Assembly (NCBI GenBank): GCA_036362985.1
Contig: JAYGXS010000005.1
Coordinates: 3,592,076 to 3,656,075, forward strand
Source: Ligula intestinalis
Taxonomy: Eukaryota > Platyhelminthes > Cestoda > Diphyllobothriidea > Diphyllobothriidae
Reading direction: 5' to 3'
Length of the DNA stretch: 64,000 bases
In this document: positions 59,635-64,000 of the stretch, in pieces
Layout of the letters: the number at the start of each line of letters is the position of its first letter
How positions within the stretch are numbered: the first letter of the stretch is position 1
Made by a program: the position numbers and the translations under genes
The notes under the pieces: generated by a model
Told to the model about the DNA's origin: nothing
The model's input: only the letters and a program-made list of their open reading frames with translations
Databases searched by the model: none

Positions 59635-61290
59635 TCGACTGTCATCGGGGTCTACACAACTGAGTGCCTACTTGCAAATTCAAAGATGACTTAATTTCAA
59701 AACGTCACTTTCAGTTTTCCTGGTCCTCCTTATTTTTGGCCTAGTGTATGTGCCGAACTTGCTTGTCTCTTTTCTTCGCTTTAAATGTCAAATTTTCAAT
59801 CAAGAATTTCGATTCCTTCACTGAATATCGGCTTCGTAATATTGATTATCACAACCGTCATATAATAAGGTGTCTGCAAGCAAATCTTGCAATCATTATT
59901 AAGGTGACCTTTTCAGGTTCATCATATTTCAAAACAGGAACGTGACGAAAAAAATGGGAATGCTTGGAAGAATAAGAGGTGATCACTGGAACAAGGGGTT
60001 TAGTTTCGTGAGTTTTCAGATTCCCTCGGGAATCCTTAGTCACAACTAAGAGCAGAACCATTTAAGACATGCTGAGATAACTGTTACCTAACTTACAAGC
60101 ACCGACATAAGAGGGTTTGGTTTATGTTTAGCATAAAATTGTGAATGACAGGTTAAATGTATAAGGCTTGAGTGAGTATTGTCTTGGAAATCAAAAATAC
60201 CATATTGATTCGTGCAAGCTATTGAGTATGTCCTTATTTTTCGAAAATACTTGTCGGGTTATATGCGTCCTCCTGCACTAAGCCAAACGGAAAAATCATC
60301 TTCACAAAACTGTTAATTAATGTGAGATGGTTATAAATTGACTAACAGGTGAAACCCTACCCATCAGGAAACACGAGACTGGAAGATGCAATTTAACATT
60401 CGCATTTTTCGAAAACGGTTAATTTAGCAACTAGACAGCTTCGCATATTACACATATTTATTACGAACGATAATCTCTCTGTATTTATGAATTTCAGTTG
60501 TGGTCACTTTAGAGCACGTTTTGACTGTATTTTATTGTTTTTATTGAATGTCCGCTTAAGTAAAGGCAAAATGCTAGCGGTCAAGCACAGTGATTTGTAA
60601 AAATATACTATTCGCATCTCTGGGGTTGCAATAATTTATAAAGCAAGTGGTGTGCAAAAATTCAAGAAGAAGGCAATTTTGACCATCATCATTCTACACA
60701 GAACAAACGAGGCAAAGTTCAAGAAATGGACATCATGGTCAAAACAATTCGAAACCTCAAATAAATCGAAATACACAGAGTCCAGTGAAGGAAACCGGTA
60801 TCTCTGGAGGGAAAGTGGCAGGTTTAACAAGACCTCTATACAGGAAACCATGGGGGTTGCCTTAACTAAAAATTTTCTTTTTCTCTTTAATCGCAAATAA
60901 TCTTGCTTTCGATAAACGTCTTCAGGTTCATTAATGCTGCGCGAAATGTATTTATTTGCCGCAATTATAACATTAAGTAGGCCATGTATGTGTTTAGGCA
61001 GAAGTCTTGGACTTGCCAATAAAAAAGAAGTTATTCTCTTACTTAATCCCTTTATTACATATTTATGTGTACCAGCCTTTTGAATGCTTTTGAGGCGTCT
61101 TAATCTCCCTGACTACGATATTGTGAAGAACTCTTAGTCAGTGGGATAATACACATATTTTCCCAATGTTTTAAAATCCGCATTCGATTTTTCATCGCTG
61201 TGAAAGTTATGGTGAAAGTTATGGTATTGACGATGATCTTGACTAGTTCTAAATGCGGAAGGTCGGGAATGAAACAAGCAAATTTTACGT
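59613..61290. repeat. Dispersed repeat family B, copy 4
   Basis: This aligns with 40,955-42,245 and 34,370-35,830, and its right two-fifths aligns with 63,482-64,000. It begins about 200 bp after the satellite ends. The frames at 60,652-60,900 (plus) and 60,636-61,019 (minus) overlap each other and the repeat. The minus one has counterparts in other copies (ANKYIS and RKQ blocks) but all are broken. Confidence 0.75.
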
Positions 61291-61498
61291 GAACGTTCTG
61301 TACAACACACCACTAAATATGTTAATTTTTAACTAATCGCAATCTACATGGTTTTCTTGGGCGCCCCGAAGTATGAAATTGCGTATTTTCATCGACTTAT
61401 CGTGCGATGCAAACAGTTGCGCAAACTGTAACGAAGGTTTCTCTATATAATTGGCCGCATTACCATTTTTCTGTTACCCGAGTTTCAGCGAGTACAAT

Positions 61499-62829
61499 AA
61501 AATGAAGACTTTGAGCAGCCACAAGTTCCTTTAGTTTCTTTAGATTATGAAAGAGGCTTTTTAAATTTCTTTAACAGAAGTTAAATTTGCGTAAATGTCT
61601 GCATTTAGTACATTGTCCCGCCGTGCAAGATTGGCCCATTTGACGATCATCAGCAATAAAAATTGCTTTGTCGTCGAATTATCACCCCTTTATAATAACC
61701 AGAACCTTATCTTCTTTTTTACTTGACAGTAGCCAGGACCGATTTGAGGGCTCTCTGTTCGTTTTTTTTTATCCAAGTACTCCTGTTGAAAATAGCTATT
61801 TTGAGAATAAGGATTCCTTCAGTTGTTCGTTCGGGTAGCCGATCGCTTTAAGATTTATATCCGAAACTAGCTATTAAGGCCTTGCTTCCAGTCCTTGAGA
61901 ATTTGAGTAAGCTTACCATCGAAAACGTTTTAAAGTCTTTAATTGTACATATTCACTTTATCTTTCCCTCAAGCCTTTTAGAAAGTGTGCGCAATCATTA
62001 ACAAGCGTCTCAAACGAGGTGGCTTAGAATCCCAAAACTCCCGACGATTTCTTATTGTTTTCTCACTTGCATAAAGTAAAAGGAGGGCCCCTCGGACACA
62101 TGATCAACATTTTTTTTTCGATTTATTCTCCATTTCATGCTCAGGGCTACCGATTGTATTTCATGAAGTACGTGGATGCTTATGCGTTGTGAACTATTTC
62201 CCCCAGTATTGTCCAAGGAAATGAGTTGAGCGGTCGCTCTGTAAGATTATGATGCTTCCCCAACATCGCATTCAGTGTTATTGCTGTGGGTATTCGCAGG
62301 ACCAGGCACTTTATTTTCATAAGCTATTGCGTTCTACTTAGTTTGCCTCGGAAACCGTGCATACGGTGGGGTGTATGTGCGCCTGTAAATTCCTCTTCTG
62401 CTGGAAATAGTGGTGAACTCTGCACCCCTCGTACTGAGGAAGGAACCCACTGCGTTTTGTTAACTTGCCGTTGGCGAGTATTTTACTGTGTGTTTGCTAA
62501 TTCTCTCTTCTTTTATAAGTAAATTATTTATATTTAAGGTACAAAACGTACCATAATTGTAAGGCAGAGGATGGTCAGCTAAATTAAGTTGAGTTTTCTT
62601 GACAATAGTGCTGTTTCTTGTACGTACACTGAAATCAAATTCATGCACGCAAAACTAAAATTTCCCGTTTGGTGAACGGAAATTATTAAACCGTTCAGGC
62701 TCTTCATGAATGTTTCCTTTCAATTTGCGAATATCACCAATATTAAGCGTAAAAATCCTTGGATTTTGTTAACTTCTGCCAAATATTATCTCCCAGTATA
62801 CTGATCTGAACGGATTAACCTTCTGGTGA
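61499..62829 (-). mobile_element. Decayed non-LTR retrotransposon, family C copy 3 (inverted)
   Basis: This is the reverse complement of 2,155-3,450, recognisable throughout. The ccgttcaccaaacgggaaat block (62,663-62,682 reversed), the taccttaaatataaataatt block and the ctcgccaac block all match. It ends inside the region corresponding to the start of the endonuclease, so the EEP core is absent. The adjoining satellite unit begins directly after its 62,829 end. Confidence 0.8.
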
Positions 62830-63081
62830 ACATTTCAGTCATATGCAATCCAAAAATTTGGAGCAAGTTAACTGCTCAAGTAGGATATTCTAAGCAATCA
62901 CCTAGAATTCACCAGAATGACGACTTGGCTGACTTAATTATTAAGTTTGTTTGAGAGATTTAGTTGACTTAAGATGACCAAAATGTGAGAAAACTTAAGC
63001 ATTTTAAGGAATTTGAAACGGTGTATCAGATAACGCCTTTGCTGGAGGCGTATGCTCTACCACTAAGCTGCAAACATCCAC
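62830..63081 (-). repeat. Isolated tRNA-like satellite unit
   Basis: One unit of the satellite carries spacer blocks (tcatatgcaatccaaaaat, caccagaatgacgacttggc) and a tRNA-like segment starting near 62,999, whose 5' part is cut by the assembly gap. It lies 3.4 kb from the main array, beyond a family B copy and a family C copy. Confidence 0.85.
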
Positions 63082-63481
63082 NNNNNNNNNNNNNNNNNNN
63101 NNNNNNNNNNNNNNNNNNNNNNNNNNNNNNNNNNNNNNNNNNNNNNNNNNNNNNNNNNNNNNNNNNNNNNNNNNNNNNNNNNNNNNNNNNNNNNNNNNNN
63201 NNNNNNNNNNNNNNNNNNNNNNNNNNNNNNNNNNNNNNNNNNNNNNNNNNNNNNNNNNNNNNNNNNNNNNNNNNNNNNNNNNNNNNNNNNNNNNNNNNNN
63301 NNNNNNNNNNNNNNNNNNNNNNNNNNNNNNNNNNNNNNNNNNNNNNNNNNNNNNNNNNNNNNNNNNNNNNNNNNNNNNNNNNNNNNNNNNNNNNNNNNNN
63401 NNNNNNNNNNNNNNNNNNNNNNNNNNNNNNNNNNNNNNNNNNNNNNNNNNNNNNNNNNNNNNNNNNNNNNNNNNNNNNNNN
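63082..63481. other. Assembly gap (400 N)
   Basis: 400 unknown bases separate a satellite unit from a family B copy. The frames that appear to cross it are not real reading frames. Confidence 0.99.
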
Positions 63482-64000
63482 ACACAGGGTCCAGTGAAGG
63501 AAACCGGTATCTCTGGAGGGAAAGTGGCAGGTTTAACAAGACCTCTATACAGGAAACCATGGGGGTTGCCTTAACTAAAAATTTTCTTTTTCTCTTTAAT
63601 CGCAAATAATTTTGCTTTCGATGAATGTCTTTAGGTTCATTAATGCTGCGCAAAATGTATTTATTTGCCAAAATTAATAAAGTAAGTGGGCCGTTTATGT
63701 GTGTAGGCGGAAGTCTTGATCTTGCCAATAAAATAGGAAGTGATTTTCTTACTTAATCCCTTGTTTACATATTTATGTGTATCAGCCTTTTGAATGCTAA
63801 CCGAGGCATCTTATGCTCCCTGACTACGATATTGTGAAGCACTCGTGGTCATTGGAGTAACACATTTATTCACCCAATGTTTTAAAATTTGTCGTTTATT
63901 CTACATCGAAGTGAAATTTATGGTGAAAGTTATGGTATTGACGATGATCTTAACTAGTTCTAAATGCGGAAGGTCGGGAATGGAACAACCAAATTTTACG
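63482..64000. repeat. Dispersed repeat family B, copy 5 (partial)
   Basis: This copy corresponds to 60,773-61,280. The stretch 63,489-63,610 is identical to 60,780-60,901 over 122 bp, after which the two copies differ at many positions. The copy runs off the window end. Confidence 0.78.

Noticed and set aside
62985..63728. Long frames crossing 63,082-63,481
   Set aside because: They are open only because the gap is N.

Overview
The window looks like repeat-dominated, AT-rich nuclear DNA of a metazoan. A parasitic flatworm (cestode or trematode) is my best guess, from the style of the CR1-like retrotransposon and the gypsy integrase; this rests on remembered family features, not on a search. 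There is no bacterial-style gene organisation, and I can support no intact host protein-coding gene. Nearly everything recognisable is a transposon remnant, a dispersed repeat or a satellite. Two runs of N (43,310-43,319 and 63,082-63,481) mark scaffold gaps.

Left part (1-30 kb). A dispersed family (A) occurs at 455-900 and 11,045-13,450. tRNA-headed SINEs lie on the minus strand near 1.1, 14.4 and 15.9 kb. A decayed non-LTR element (C) lies at 2,155-3,990, with a second copy at 29,140-30,695. A dead gypsy integrase fragment sits at 8.9-9.6 kb. A 2.6-2.8 kb segment is duplicated (D, 18.8-21.4 and 24.7-27.5 kb). Between its copies are a broken reverse transcriptase and a short satellite of about 355 bp.

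Middle (30-42 kb). Two Penelope-like (PLE) remnants lie head to head, and the plus copy keeps both reverse-transcriptase and GIY-YIG nuclease traces. Next come an element with long inverted ends and then copies of families B and A. The A copies share a conserved TATA-box block.

Right part (42.3-63.1 kb). This is the most striking region: about 42 tandem copies of a unit of roughly 297 bp. Each carries a tRNA-like sequence of about 79 nt on the minus strand, with A-box and B-box motifs and usually a T-run just past its 3' end, that is, all the parts of a small RNA polymerase III gene. The units fall into subtypes arranged in a higher-order pattern. The array is split at 48,391-53,403 by a 5 kb CR1-like non-LTR retrotransposon whose ORF2 is broken by several stops and at least one frameshift. 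Copies of family B flank the array on both sides, and a lone satellite unit sits at 62.8-63.1 kb.

Most other open reading frames are short, are shadows on repeats, or differ between repeat copies in ways that do not suggest coding. All boundaries of diverged repeats are read by eye and are good to roughly tens of bases.
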